Origin: Magnaporthiopsis rhizophila | Lineage: Eukaryota; Ascomycota; Sordariomycetes; Magnaporthales; Magnaporthaceae | Direction: 5' to 3' | DNA: 64,000 bases | Assembly: GCA_003049465.1 (NCBI GenBank) | Contig: PYSS01000098.1 | Location: 1 to 64,000, forward strand | Shown: one piece after another, positions 31,369 to 44,079 of the stretch | Numbering within the stretch: the first letter of the stretch is position 1 | Layout of the letters: each line of letters starts with the position of its first letter | The notes under the pieces: generated by a model | Told to the model about the DNA's origin: nothing | What the model saw: the letters and a program-made list of their open reading frames with translations, nothing else | The model's database searches: none | Program-made: the position numbers and the translations under genes

Positions 31369-33469
31369 CGGGCCGGACCGGAGGACTGACGGACAAAAGA
31401 ACCCTGTCACGCCTGCGTCTGCACGCTGAGCGCTCGTCGGCTCTGCGAGTTTGACGTCCTCAAATAGGTGACGGGGCAATCGGGCCTAGCGGACGGGGTG
31501 CCCGCCAGTGTTGGCGCGGACGGCTTTTTCCATGGTTTTTGGCGTGCTCGCATGTGCGGAATGTGGGATGTACGCTACAAGGCAGAAGAGGCTGGAAGCG
31601 AGATGGCGAGCGGCCGTCAGGCCATTGACTGGCGATGCCCACACCGCACCGTTCCTTGTCATTGCGGAGAACATGGAGGAACGCAACAGCTGGCATGGAG
31701 ACCCTGCGCAAATCACACCGTCTTGGGCCGAGATGCCAGCCCTCGTTGCACACACGGTGCGGTGCATGCCTGGACCTTGGGACGTGACACGAGCATGACC
31801 AGGCGGATGGGTGAACGACCAGAAGCTTGGGGGTTTCCAATAGGGCGAGATCCACGGCCCACCAAGAACGGCAAATACGCAAGCTCGTCTCTAGCAATGC
31901 ATGTGTGCACTCGTTGCGACTCTCATCTGCCTTCACATCATGGGTTCCCCCGCGTCGTGGCGACCTGGGAAGGGTATCTACGCGGGAGGAAGCACGCCCA
32001 ACATGAATGAGCATCTGGTTGTAGAGTAAGGTAAAGTTCATGCTTGAATTCGAGAGGGTCTAGAAACGCCTTCCATGTCGTCTTGATCCTTTTAGAATTA
32101 ACTACGCGGCCAGGTCGATCGTCGAACAAATCTTTCCAGGGGACCCCCACGAAGTATCAATATGAGTGATCTGTCCTGATTGCGATGTTTCCTTTTTTCC
32201 TTTTTTTTTTCTTTTTTCTTTAGCTTCTCATCTCTACCGACGGGCAACTGAACTCATTGTCTGCGTCCGTCTTACAGGTCCACGCTCAGGCTCTGCCAGC
32301 GTCGCATCAACCCACCCGTTTCTATTTCTGGAATGCACCCTGGTTGCCCACACTGCAACCCCCCACCGACTCGATTGTTTCACCTTTGCATGCCCAGCGC
32401 CAATAAAAAAAATGACAAAAAAATAAAACCCAACTCCTCGGTTGTCTGGTCGTGGACGAGCCGGCGCCTAGACCACATCGGGTAGCGGGCAGTCAAGAAA
32501 GTCGCAATTCTCGGCTGAGGGGTGCTGGGAACCAACGGAGCCAACCGTCTTCTAGTTTTGTTCGCCGGTCTCTCCGCCAACCAGCCCTCCTATTACTCGC
32601 GTCATCAGCATGAGCCTTGCGGCTGTCACCTGCACTCGGACTCTGGTCGTCCCTCGATGCACCCATCCCCAGTAAACCTGCCGCCAGCCCAGTATGTCAC
32701 TGGAAAATCCCCGGAACGGCTCCAATTTGCGCTGTCGCCATCTCGGGCCAATGGCACAGGCCCACCCGTGAGCTCGAGGCGCGACCCCACATATCGTCAC
32801 ATGATTCGCTCAACCGAGCTTTGGTGAAAATCCACAGGGCTGGCCGTGTGTCTGTGTCGTGCCTTTTGTTTCCGAAACCGTGCAAACTTTCACAGGGCCT
32901 TTGGGACGGACGCACTGCCATCCTTCTACCCGCGCCCTTCTCTTTCGGCTCTGCAGCATGCACACACCATTAGCCCCGACAACGGAAGCAGGTCTGCCAC
33001 CACTTGATTGAGCCTGTGGACTGTAGGTAGTCTCGAATCTGAATTGGGCAGGCTCGCTTTCTTCTAGCTCGAAACGCGGTTAGACAGACAGGTTGGTGGT
33101 ATGCGCGACTTCCTATTGATGGTCATTTTTCTTGCGTGAAGCTGCTGCCCGAGACGCATTCCATGCTGCCTAGAGGCGCCTACCGAGCGCGTAACATGAT
33201 GAGATTTATTATTGGAGCTGTCTGATTTCCTTGATGACACTTCATATTACTATTACGCTTTTTACCTGACACCGCTCCTCGACACACTCGCTCATGTCCA
33301 TCCGTTTCGTCGGCCGCTGGAGCTGCATGTTTGCTAACGACATGTCAGTGAAATGCAGGTCGACCTCAACCAGATGTCCTCCATTTGACTTCGAGACCGG
33401 AGTCGACGATCCAAAAAATTTTGCTTCCGCAAGAGCTCCTTGTGGCCAAACAGTACATATCAGCCACCG

Positions 33470-34316
33470 ATGGAGACACAAAATGGAGGGCCCGCCGCGG
33501 GTCAGGCTCCCGAGCAGGAGCGTGAGGACGGCTTCAAACTGAAGTTCTGTACCGTTTGTGCGAGCAATCAAAACCGGTGAGCTATATATAGTCTTTGTCT
33601 ACACTACATCGCTGGAGCTTCGGCCGCTGACCGCTTCTGTTTTTCTTTGCCCCGTCAGCTCCATGGAGGCGCATCTCCGCCTCTCACAAGCAAACTTTCC
33701 AGTCATATCCTTCGGGACCGGATCCCTAGTGCGTCTTCCCGGGCCTACGATAACCCAGCCGAACGTGTACAAATTCAACGACACGACATACGACAATATG
33801 TACAAGGAGCTTGAGGGCAAGGATCCGAGGCTATACCGGGCCAATGGCATCCTGAACATGCTGGGTCGGAACCGCAACGTCAAGCGGAACCCGGAGAGAT
33901 GGCAGGACTGGCAGATCGGCATCCCGCGTTTGGACCATGCCAGCGACCGCGGAAGCGCTGGAACCGAAGGCGGCGTGGTTGACGTGGTTTTCACGTGCGA
34001 GGAGCGCTGCTGGGATGCCGTCATCGATGACCTGCACGCGCGCGGCTCGCCCCTGAACCGCGCCGTTCATGTCATAAACGTCGACATCAAAGATAATCAC
34101 GAGGAGGCGGCCATCGGAGGCAGTGGGATCCTCGATCTGGCCGAGTCGCTGAACAAGGTGGCAATAGAGGAGCGGGACAAAGTGGGCGCAGCCGTGTTTG
34201 ACGGTGCCAGCGGCGCAGGCCGGTCCGGCTTCGACGAACGGGTGCCGGAGGTCTTGGCTGAGTGGCAGGAGAGGTGGCCGAACCTGCCGGCAACCTGGAC
34301 CCTGGCGTGGTTCTGA
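33470..34316 (+). CDS. SSU72: Ssu72 RNA polymerase II CTD phosphatase
   Basis: Two exons, 33470-33576 and 33659-34316, give 254 residues. The catalytic CX5R loop is Cys30-Ala-Ser-Asn-Gln-Asn-Arg36, and the intron splits the Arg36 codon. The family stretch SMEAHLRLSQANFPVISFGT follows, then TYDNMYKELEGKDP, NGILNMLGRNRN, DVVFTCEERCWDAVIDDL and NVDIKDNHEEA. Ssu72 dephosphorylates Ser5 (and Ser7) of the RNA polymerase II C-terminal domain and works with the cleavage and polyadenylation factor in transcription termination. An extra segment of about 10 residues (DHASDRGSAGTEGG) sits before DVVFTCEE. The short N-terminal exon (METQNGG) was assigned by extending the frame back from the catalytic loop. 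Confidence 0.93.
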
Positions 34317-37068
34317 GCGATACAGACACGTGTTGACCGGATGCCCTTTGATAGGGAGCTCGAGCCTGTACCTATGCTTTACGGAGTTCCATCCATATGA
34401 TACCCCCTGGTCTCAACCCCAGCTTGATCTTAACGCGTTTATCTAGAGAAAGCCACCTTAATATCTTTGACTTGCCCCATGATTGTGCAAGTGCAGCGGC
34501 AACGAGAATCGAGCGCGCTTCGGAAATTTTCTGCTCCGCCGTCGGGAAATCAACGCCTCCATGTGAGTCCGACGGCCCGGGCCAAAGCGGCCGACACGTC
34601 AGGACGCGATTTTGTGGGAGACCGCTTAGGATGTGGTCGATTCCGGGGCTTTAAATTGTGGGTGGCGCGGCGGAGGCAGACCAACCTCCGAACGCATCGC
34701 GTGGGATTTGATGCGGAGCCCCGGCGAGTCGAGAAGTTTTGGCCGTCAGACGTCATGGTTGCTTGTCGTTTCTTGTCAGATCCGCAAATCCCGCCGCCAA
34801 CTGACACGGCGTGCAGACTTTCCAGGGACATCTCTGCCTGTCTGCGGCCTCTCTGTCTGTAAGATGTATCATTGTTGTCTGCTGGACCAGCACTCCATCC
34901 TACCTCCTTAGGTACCTGTTGTAGAAGCATAGCAAGCTCTAACACTAGCCAGCCAGCCAGCCTGGCCAGCACGGCCCAGATCCAGGCCTGGCGTCCGTCC
35001 GCTTTTTGCTCTCGGCCGGTTCGGAATTCAATGGCAAGCTGGATCGCTCGGGAGTCTTTGCTGGGCGCCGAGCTCTCGTCTGTTTCTCTCCAGCCTTCTT
35101 TCTCCAGCCTTTTTCGGCTGTCGATCAGGGGGCTTGTAGGCTTTGCGCGCACGCGTGGGTTTTTGCGGAGTCCATTGCGACGCTGGGGCCTTGAGATTTG
35201 CTTGTTATGCGAGGGTCGAGGGCAGCCCAAGCAGGCGCGGGCCGGGTCCCCCAGAAAGCCGTCCGGAAAAGTGGGTTGGGTGTGCCCCTTTCATCGTGGC
35301 TTTCCCACCAGGTTTTACCAGCCGCAGGTTGGGCACTCGTCCCAGGGCGACAACCTCGCGGACCCCTTGCCGTTTTGGCGAAATGGAAGCTCTAAATCGA
35401 TTCCGCGCAATGCGCTGCCCGGGGTGTGGGCTGCTATCCACTGCCGACCGGTAATGAGATGTGCGTGAGGAGGCGCAGAGTCCGGAGCGCAATAAGAAAA
35501 ATCACCACGAAAGAAATGCAACATGGAATAATAATGAAAGGCGCACAGAGCAGGCGTACTGTAAAACCTCTTTGTGCCCGTTCGCAGCCCAGGGGCCGCG
35601 TCGCTTCCAGACTCTGCTCCGGAATCTTTTTCCTAATTTCCACCACGAGCACGAGCACGAATAGACGCTCATCCACACGCGTGATCCGTCACTCATTGTC
35701 CCCTCAGCCAGACATTTTTGTGCCGGAGCGACAGCCCTTCGAAACCCACGGCCCAGCACACACTGTTTCTTCCCCAGTTCGTCCAATCAATTCCCACACC
35801 CGGACTGCACTGACCCGGCTTGCATTAGCGCGCGCTCGCCCTCGAACCACCAAAACTCGCCAGGCCAACCACAGACAGCCGCCGTGCACCAAGGGGACGG
35901 CGCCACCGCCCATCGCCATACCTCATCGTCAGGGGAATCGCCCACGCTAACACACTCGTCCCTGGCCCGCAAATCCCGTCCGTCCGTCTTAGCCTCACTG
36001 TGCTGCAGGGAAGAAGAAGAAATAAGGAAAAGGGGGCTTCGAATCCTCCATTCCGCACTCGCGCCGCGCCGATTGTCCCAGGGAGCCTGCACGAGCGTCT
36101 CCCTCGCTTCCTGCCGCCGGGTCAGCTTGGCTCTCGATCTTGTTTTTCTCTGTTTTATCTTTTTTTTCTCCTTTCTTTTTTTTGTCCGGGACGCGGGCTC
36201 CGTGCTGGTGGGTGGGAATACCGTGCCGACCTGAGGGTTCGTCTCCGGATTGGCAGATCGATCGATCGAAAGGGGTGGGTGATCCCGTAATACCTGAGCC
36301 AAGCAGCTGCCAGACGCAACGCAACCCGACAGTCGAGTCCTGACCTATCGGCGGCCACCTGCAGATCGTCGAGCCAAGATTCCTCGGACCTGGCGTCGCT
36401 TCGGTCCTTTGCTCAACACCGTCCTGCATCGCTGCCGGCTGCAGCCGTCAAACAACCCATCTAGATTGCGGGCGTAACCGATCGCTCCGCTGTTCCTTAT
36501 TGCTGTTATCCTTTTTTTTTTCTTTCAGGCTTTCCTGCTGAGGCCATCAGCCGTCGCCAAGGCATATCGGACGTCTGCTTCATTGGTGGTTACACCCTTG
36601 CCGCCCGCCCTTCACGTTTCATGCGTCGCGGATTCCCCGTCTCTCTGAATCAGGCTGTGAACCTGGGAGGAGCGCGGAAGAAGTTGGGCGTCATTTTCGA
36701 CTCGGACCAGACATTTTCGTGAAGGCACGACGACCGGCCGCCACACGCGCGCCCGAAGCGACGACACAAGGGCTGCGACTTCCACTCCCGCCAGTGGCGC
36801 CTCGCCAGATCCGGACACCATTACCTGGCCGCCCACACCCTGTGCGCAAACCCGAACCCACGACGCCCCAGATCAGAGACATTCCCGAACCGGGTGACGC
36901 CCCCCGAATTCCAGTCAGTCTCACGCTGCCGCGACAGCCGCAACCAGCCTGACGCCGCCTGTCTCTGGCTCCGGCTACGTGCGCATGTGCCGCGAGCATC
37001 GAGCTCGAACTCGAGAAATACCGCCCCCTAGATCGCAGTCGCTCCTTTGATCGCCCTCCAGTAATACC
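34317..37068. other. Intergenic region / long 5' region of SPA2
   Basis: 2.75 kb between Ssu72 and Spa2. The right half is pyrimidine-rich and probably includes a long leader. Frames around 34550-35470 and 35790-36430 resemble no known protein. Confidence 0.55.
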
Positions 37069-40000
37069 ATGAATGGCCGCAATGCACCGTTGTCACCACC
37101 AACTTCGATAGGCGGTAACGACTGGGCCGGATATTCCCCCCCGATGGACAAGGACGGTCCCTATTTCAATAGTCGCGGCAACATCATAACACCCCCCGCC
37201 TCGGGCGGCTCCATTGGAGCCATGAACGGCGGATTCCCGACCGGCCCTCGCAGCGCCGGCGGGCCCTCCCCGCCACCCTCAGTCGGCCGGTCCAGCGTCG
37301 GCATTGGCCAGTATGCCAGGAGCGAGAGCGGCAGGAGCGTAAGGGACGATGGAGGCGAGGTCGTCCTGGGCGAGCACTATGTCGTCCTAAAGCGCTTCCT
37401 CGGCGCCACATCCCAGAACGGGCAGCCCCCAGCCCCGAACAAGGCACGCGACAAGCTACAGCGCCTGACCGCCGTCCAGTTCCTCGAACTCAGCACCGAC
37501 GTATACGACGAGCTGAACCGACGATACCCTCCGCCAAACTCGGAACCGCCTCCCGAGTTCCTCCTGCCGAGAGATAACTTCCACCCCAAACGCAACCAGG
37601 CTCGCCAAAAACTCTCGTCGCTACCGCCTGCGCGCTTCCGCGACCTGGCCACCGACGTCTTCACTGAGCTCGAACGCAGGATACCGCGCGTCATTGGCGG
37701 AGATATTCCTCGCGTCAACAGCCCCGCCTCGATGAGGATGTCAAGTCGATCCAACACCCCAATCAATGGCATGAACGGGTTCCCTCCAAGGAGCCAGAGC
37801 AGGGTAAGGCGACCGTCCGAGGCGAGCTCGATCAGGAGTGCGGCCCTGGGGTCCGCATACGGAATCCCGCCTTCCCCTGGGTTGCCAGCAGGAGGCTTCG
37901 AGCGGCCTCAGGCGAAACAGTCGCAAAGCAACACTATCGTGCCGAACAAGAGCACCATGGTAGAAGAGGATGACGACGACGACCCACTCAGCCCAGTGGG
38001 CGCGCCGAACGGTAATGGACTGGGCATCAATACTCAAAATTTGGCCCGGGGCGGCGGTAACGAGCCAACCAGTGCGCTCTCTGAGGTATGTCGCTTTTTT
38101 GCAGTGTCCCTACCCACCTTATCTTGTTGCCAGCGTGTGTTCTCAGAGCCGTTGGTCAAAAAAGGCCTGTACTGATATATCCCTTGCTTCCAGGCCGATC
38201 GGAGATTACTGGATGACTATGAGGTCCAGGTGCGGGAGCTAAAGGAAAAGCTCGAGGCTATGCAGCAAGACATGAGGAAAAAAGACGAGCAGCTCGAGTC
38301 GATCCAGGATGATCAACGACGCCAGGCGACGGTGGCAAATGTCGATAAGAAAGCATGGGAAGACGCTCGCCTCGATCTCGAGAACCAACTTTCAGAAGCC
38401 CAAAGCCTTAACGACCGCCTTAAGCAGGAGCTGGACCGCATCAGGGACGATCACGCCGCCGACAGGCGCCAAATGCAGGACGAGATTGAGGATCTGCGAC
38501 AAAACGCCAGCAACGGACGTGTAGGAGGAGGCGGCAACACGGATCTGGAGCGGGAGAACGAGGAGCTGCGCAGGACACTCAGGGAGCAGGAGCAGGTGAC
38601 GGAGGAGGTCCAACGTGACGCCCAAGAGCTCATGCGCGAGATGAGGACGCTCTCAGAGCAGAGCGGGGCCGCTTGGCAAAAGCAGAGCCAGCTGGAGAGG
38701 ACGATCGAGCAGCTCGAGCAGGAGGCGCGGGACTGGAGGAACCGCTACACGCGCACCAAGACGCAGCTGCGCAACATGCGCGCCACCTCAATTGGCCTGG
38801 CCATGGAGCAGGACGCGACCAAGTACCTGCGGGAACGCGGCTTCACGACGGAGAACGGGCTGGTTAAGGACGTCCACGTCACCAAATTCCAGGTTTCGAT
38901 CGACGAGCTGCTTCAGCGCGCCCGCTCCGGCGAGCCCGAGAAGGTCATGGAGCCCATGAAGGCTGTTGTCGTCAATGTTCGTCGCATCATCAAGGACATG
39001 GAGGATGGCTCTGCCGGCAGCGGCGAGGAGCAGCGCCTGCAGAACTCGCGCCTCAAGGGCCGCATCTCATCCACAGCAAACAACCTCATCACCGCGGCCA
39101 AGAACTTTGCTGCCGCCGCCGGAATCTCGCCCGTCTCACTCCTCGATGCTGCCGCATCCCACCTGGTCGCCGCGATGGTCGAGCTGCTGCGGAATGTCAA
39201 GATCCGACCAACGCCTGCTGGCGAGCTCGAGGATGACGACGACGATACCGCCACTCCGAACGGGTCCATTGGATTCTTCTCGCCAAGAAGCCAGGCCCCA
39301 ACGCCTCTTACTACAAGCACCATCTCTCAGAAGGAGATCCTCCCGCCGCCGCCGTCGCTGCAGGGCATAGTCGACAGTCGCGTTAGCATGCAGTCTTCGG
39401 CCTACAGTCCCGTCACGTCCCCGCGCGAGTCCCGGGATCGCTTTGGTGGCCCGGTCGGTGGGCGCAGCAACGGGCTCGGCATCGGCGCCAGCCTGAACGG
39501 CGCGGGCGCGAATAAGAATCTCCCTCCGGCTCCCAACGGGTACGGCTCCAACGGCAACGGAAACGGCTACGGCATGCCGCCGCCGCGGGATAGCCGGAAT
39601 GAGGATCTCAAGGTAAGCTCGGCTTCTCAGAACCCATACACGCGCGGTTGATCTGCGCATTTCTCTGAAAGTACGTGAAGCCCTAACCTGTGCGTTGATT
39701 CTTTTCAGCTCTATCTCGAAGACCAAACGGCCACCCTCATCACAGATATCCAGGAGCTGGTCGCAGCCATCCGGAACGAGGACGGGATCGAGAGGCTCAT
39801 GGGCGAGATCAACCGGGTCGCAGCCGCGGTCGACAAGATTGTGGGCGAGACGGAGCGCAGCGGCAACGGCAACCTGGTGCGGCAGCTGCAGGACTCGCGG
39901 GAGCGTCTCCTCGAGGCCGGCGACCACGGGCGGGAGCTCGCCAACGCGGGCAACGACCCCGGCACCAGGGAGTGGCGCATGTGGACGCAGACGCTCCCTC

Positions 40001-40095
40001 CCATCGCCTTTGGCATAGCGCGCGATGCCAAGGATCTCGTCCAGCAGGTGGATAGGCTCGTCCTGCCCAACGGCGGCGCCGATGACTTTTCATGA
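37069..40095 (+). CDS. SPA2: Polarisome scaffold protein Spa2
   Basis: Three exons, 37069-38085, 38194-39612 and 39709-40095, give 940 residues. Two Spa2-homology (GIT/SHD) repeats lie at about residues 125-151 (KARDKLQRLTAVQFLELSTD) and 176-205 (QARQKLSSLPPARFRDLATD). After a disordered Ser/Pro region, a coiled coil of about 200 residues starts at the second exon. A conserved region follows (RARSGEPEKVMEPMKAVVVN), then an Asn/Gly-rich linker and a helical C-terminal domain ending QQVDRLVLPNGGADDFS. Spa2 is the scaffold at growing hyphal tips that binds Bni1 formin, Bud6 and MAPK-module components. Intron borders were set by frame and by domain continuity. Confidence 0.93.
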
Positions 40096-41343
40096 TTTGC
40101 TTTTGTTTTGCCACGAGAAATAAACAAAAGAACGGCAAAACTTTCCAGCGATGCCCGTTCGGCATTTATTATTTTCTAATAATGCGTCTCGACACTTACA
40201 ACCAATTTTTTTTGGGGGCAAAGTCCCCCCGATCGAAACGACGCCCACGACACATCGAGGCACAACAATTGTTGTGCACGTATCTGGTCTACTTCGTTAT
40301 CTCCCTATCTGCCTGCGTTGGAGACGTCTCCAGAGAGGGACTGGTTTTGGGTGCTACCGGACGCCTCTTGCAGACTCGACGGGGTCGGTCGGTTTTTCTT
40401 GTTTTCTTTTTGTGTTAGTTACTTCTTACTCTTTTTTTGTCTCGATTTACAGTCGAAACTTTTCTTGGTCTGATACCCCCGCATGTCATGACGGCCTTGT
40501 ATGGGACTGGATTTTTCTTCCTTTATTATTATTATAAGCCTTCATTTTTGTTTTCTCCTTGCTCATGTTTGACATAAACTCATCCGGGGTTTCTTTTTGC
40601 CCATTATGGTGTCGTCCGTATTCTCCCGCCCTTGATTCTCCTTTTGTTGTCTTCCCCGAGAAGCTGTGTATGCATGGCGGAAGGAAGAAGAGGAGAGAGG
40701 CAGGGCGGGGGTGATAATTTCTAGTCCTGGTGGCGGTTGTTGTGACTTTGTTCCTCGCTTCTATGCTGCCTCATGGGAGGAGGGACATTTCTTCCTTTTC
40801 GTTTGCTGGCTGCTGGTGCTAGGTAGCTGAACAGCAAAAGAAAAGGAATTACAGTAAGAGCATGGCATGGCTGGCTGGCTTAGTATGAGTTAGTGGAATA
40901 TCAAGGCCTTGGAGGACCTGACACTTGGCATCCTGGCGCTGCGCAAAGCAAACATGATGGATGGTGTCTTGTTGTGATATGATGTGACGTCTACAACTAG
41001 CTTCATATGTGGCGCCTCTTTTATTCGTTACTGACCTGCCTTTGTCCTACCACGCCATCCAAATGCCCGAGACTCGGTGGTACAACGTAATATATGTAGG
41101 CCCGACCGTTGCCAAGACGTGACGTGACGGTACCACCAGGAATTCAAGATCATTTTTAGCCCGTACGCCAGTGGAGGGTACTTCTTATATCCTACAGGCG
41201 TGTATATATTACATCGCCCACCTCTCACCATTTCCAATCTCGAAAACCGCCGTCACGCTGGATATAAAAAGACGCCGCAACAACAACAGCCACAGATGAA
41301 CGCAAAACTGAAACTGAAGCTTTTTTTTTTTTTTTTTTTTTGT
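40096..41343. other. Convergent intergenic region
   Basis: About 1.25 kb between the converging Spa2 and M28 peptidase genes. It is AT-richer, with a 21-T run (41321-41341) immediately next to the peptidase stop codon. No coding frame is supported. Confidence 0.6.
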
Positions 41344-44079
41344 TTAGACAACCATTTGCCAATGGTGGTGGTGCTTCCCAAGGTCGAGACCGTCCGCAGC
41401 CTTGAGGATGCAATCCTCAATGATACCAACCCACCGGACCGCGTTCTCAAAGTCGCGGGAGTCGATGCTCTCCTGCAGGCCGGGGAAGACGGCGCCGGCG
41501 TAGCCGGTCCAGAGGCCCGGTGCAAACACAACCGACTAAAAAGACGGTCAGTGGCAACGTATCAAAACCATGGGGGCCGGTGGTTATTCAGAGTACACAT
41601 GTAAACTCAACTCACCTTGTACCAGTTCCGGCCGTCCAGGCCCGGCTGGTGGATAAAGTGACGCTCGATAAACTTGGCCCTCGTGTTGAGGGCACGGATC
41701 TCGAGCGCGAGCTTGAGCTTGGCCGGCCACTTCCACCACGGCAGGTCCTCGTCGGCCCGGCGCTTGAGCTCGCCGGCCCGCGCGTCCACCTCGGTGGCCT
41801 TCTGCGTCAGCTTCCACGCCGCGTCGTGCAGCCGACCCAGCTCCTTCTTGAAGTGCATGGCGTCCCCCTTGTGTTCCCGGCCCGGGTGGTGGTGGCTCGC
41901 GCGCTGCTCGAACAGGCGCTGCTCGTCGCTCAGCCGCCCGTCCACGGTGCCCAGAGGCTCGTGGGGCGGCGGCGGATGCGGCGACATGACCGTGTCCAGT
42001 TTGCGCTCGACCTTGTCGACGTACGAGGCCAGAGCTTCGGCGTAGTCGGTGGCGACAAAGGAGATGACGGGCTTGTCGGCGAGCTTGGCCGTTAGCAGGC
42101 CCAGGATCTGGGCCATGGTGCGATGATAGACGAAGCCCGGGTCGCCAAACTTGGCCATCCAGTGGAAGCTGTCGTAGTTGCTGTGGTAGTGATAGACGGG
42201 ACTGGAGGCGGACGCAGTGAAGCTGATGTCAAGGCATGGGATGCCGGCGTAGTCCTGGAACGCCGTGAAGTCGCTGCCGCTCCCGATAATGTCGATGGAG
42301 CCGCCCCAGACATCGCGCACGGTTTGACCCTTGACCGTCTGGTTGGGCGACTGCACCTCGCCTGTAATCTCGTGCAGGAGGGCATCGAGCAGAGGAGCAC
42401 CGGCTGCCTTGAACTGGGGGCCCGAGACCGCAACATCCACGTTCAGATAAGCGACGCTTGTGGCACTGAGCCAAGGCAGATGCTCTTCGACCCATTCGGT
42501 ACTCCCAATGAGGGAGTACTCCTCGCCATCCCACGAGGCGAACACGATGGTGCGGAGGGGCTTCCACCCAGCCTCGAGAGCCTTGCCGAAGCTACGAATG
42601 ACCTCGTTAATTACAGCTGATCCGCTGTTCGGGTCTCCTGCGCCTCCGACGATCTATAAATGAACATTTTGTGTCAGCAAGCGTCTTGAGCAGTGACTTT
42701 GATGAGCAGGGACGTCGTCTTACCCAGGCGTCACGATGGTTGCCCACGACGATGATCTCGTCAGGGATGGAGCCGTTGATGACGCCGATCACGTTCCAGA
42801 GCGGGGTCGTGACGTATTTCTGCTCATTATACACATTCAGGGCCACGCCGGCCGGGGACGGACCAATGTTGTATTTGACGCCCTTAGATCTCAGCCCACG
42901 ATTCCGGGTCCAGCTGCTGCCGAGCTCTTCGGAGCTTGGTCCGTTGCCGTTGAGGGCCTTGAGGATGGGTAGTGCGTCGGTGTACGAGATGGGTAGTGAG
43001 GGGATGCTCGCGATCAGGCCGTGGGGGTCCCGGCGTGGAACACCAGGCTTAGACGGGTATCCGGGGGTGGTCGGGTCGCCGGGAGCGATGCTGAGGAACT
43101 GGGCGCTGCCACGCTGGACGGAGCTGGGATGGCGCCTGGGGCCTTCGGGGTAGGGCTTGTCGCTCTTGCTAGCAGACTCGGTGTCATTCGGGTCCGTGTA
43201 GTCGCTGTCCTCACCGTCGTCGCCCGGGTCCGAGTACAGGACAGCGGCGACCATACCCAGCTCCTGGGCTCGCTTGACCTTGAGCCCGCGGAAGATGCCG
43301 CCGTAGCGGGCGATGGCGATGTTGCCCTTGAGGGATACGTTGGCGCGCAGCAAGTCCTCAAAGTCCTGGTAAGTGCCATAGTTGACATAGACGTAGCTGG
43401 CCGTCACGTTGCCGCTGGCCGAGTAGCCGTGAAACGTCGGGATGGAATCATTGCGGGAAGTGGTGGGGTCCTCGTCTATGACATCCTCGGTGAGCGAGGC
43501 CTCGAACGAGACCTTCCACGACGACGGATCTGACGTGTTTTTGGACTTGTTGCTGTCCTCCAGCAGCGCGAGACGGTGGTCGACGGGGTAGTTGAGGTAG
43601 ACGTCGTACGAGACGATGGATGACCTGATGCCCCACGACTCCCACTTGTCCTTGGTCCAGAGCGCCTGTATTTTAGGGGGCCAGGGGTGAGCACGTGATC
43701 ATAAGCTCATATAGGTCGGCATCATACACACCTGTGAGAGATTCTGTCCAGCGAGGTGAGCACCGTCGGTGTAGTAGCGGCTCCACTCTTGGGCGAGCTC
43801 ACTGCTGGGCTCATCGCGGAGAATGTCGCGCAGCTGCTCGTAGGATAGGCGGCGGTCCTTGCACCCAGGCCAGGACCAGCCATCGTCGGGGCGGTCGGGG
43901 CGGTGGCCATGCGGCACGTCCCTGTCGAGGATGGCGTTCAGGACCATGGCGCCGAAGCACCATATCAGGGTGGACGATAGGGCGATGGTGCAGAAGCGGC
44001 GCACGACATTGTGAGGGTAGCGGCGCACGGGTGGGCCGACGCCGACGGAGGAGATCAGCGGAGTGCGCTCGCCAGACAT
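41344..44079 (-). CDS. Glutamate carboxypeptidase II-type M28 zinc peptidase, type II membrane protein
   Basis: Four exons, 44079-43732, 43665-42724, 42653-41616 and 41535-41344, give 839 residues. A short cytosolic tail is followed by one membrane segment (about residues 28-50), then a protease-associated domain and the M28 catalytic domain. Predicted zinc ligands and catalytic residues by comparison with human GCPII: His426 (NHRDAW), Asp437 (GAGDPNSG), Glu474/Glu475 (DGEEYS), Asp503 (LNVDVAVSG) and His587 (YHSNYDS). A C-terminal transferrin-receptor-like dimerisation domain completes the family layout. Members cleave C-terminal glutamate from peptides; in fungi they are probably vacuolar or secretory-pathway proteins. 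Several N-glycosylation sequons lie in the lumenal part. The last exon starts SVVFAPGLWTGYAG, a family landmark. Confidence 0.92.

Larger units (their letters stand above)
30076..33469. other. Long intergenic region with GA microsatellite and assembly gap
   Basis: 3.4 kb between divergent genes. It contains a GGTGC repeat, a (GA)n tract with a run of N, and frames on both strands at 31460-32041 that overlap each other and resemble no protein. The remainder shows no supportable gene. Confidence 0.55.

Noticed and set aside
31460..32041. Overlapping open frames on both strands (180 and 193 codons)
   Set aside because: They overlap each other, have no recognisable motif, show no consistent codon bias and sit in a repeat-bearing intergenic region.
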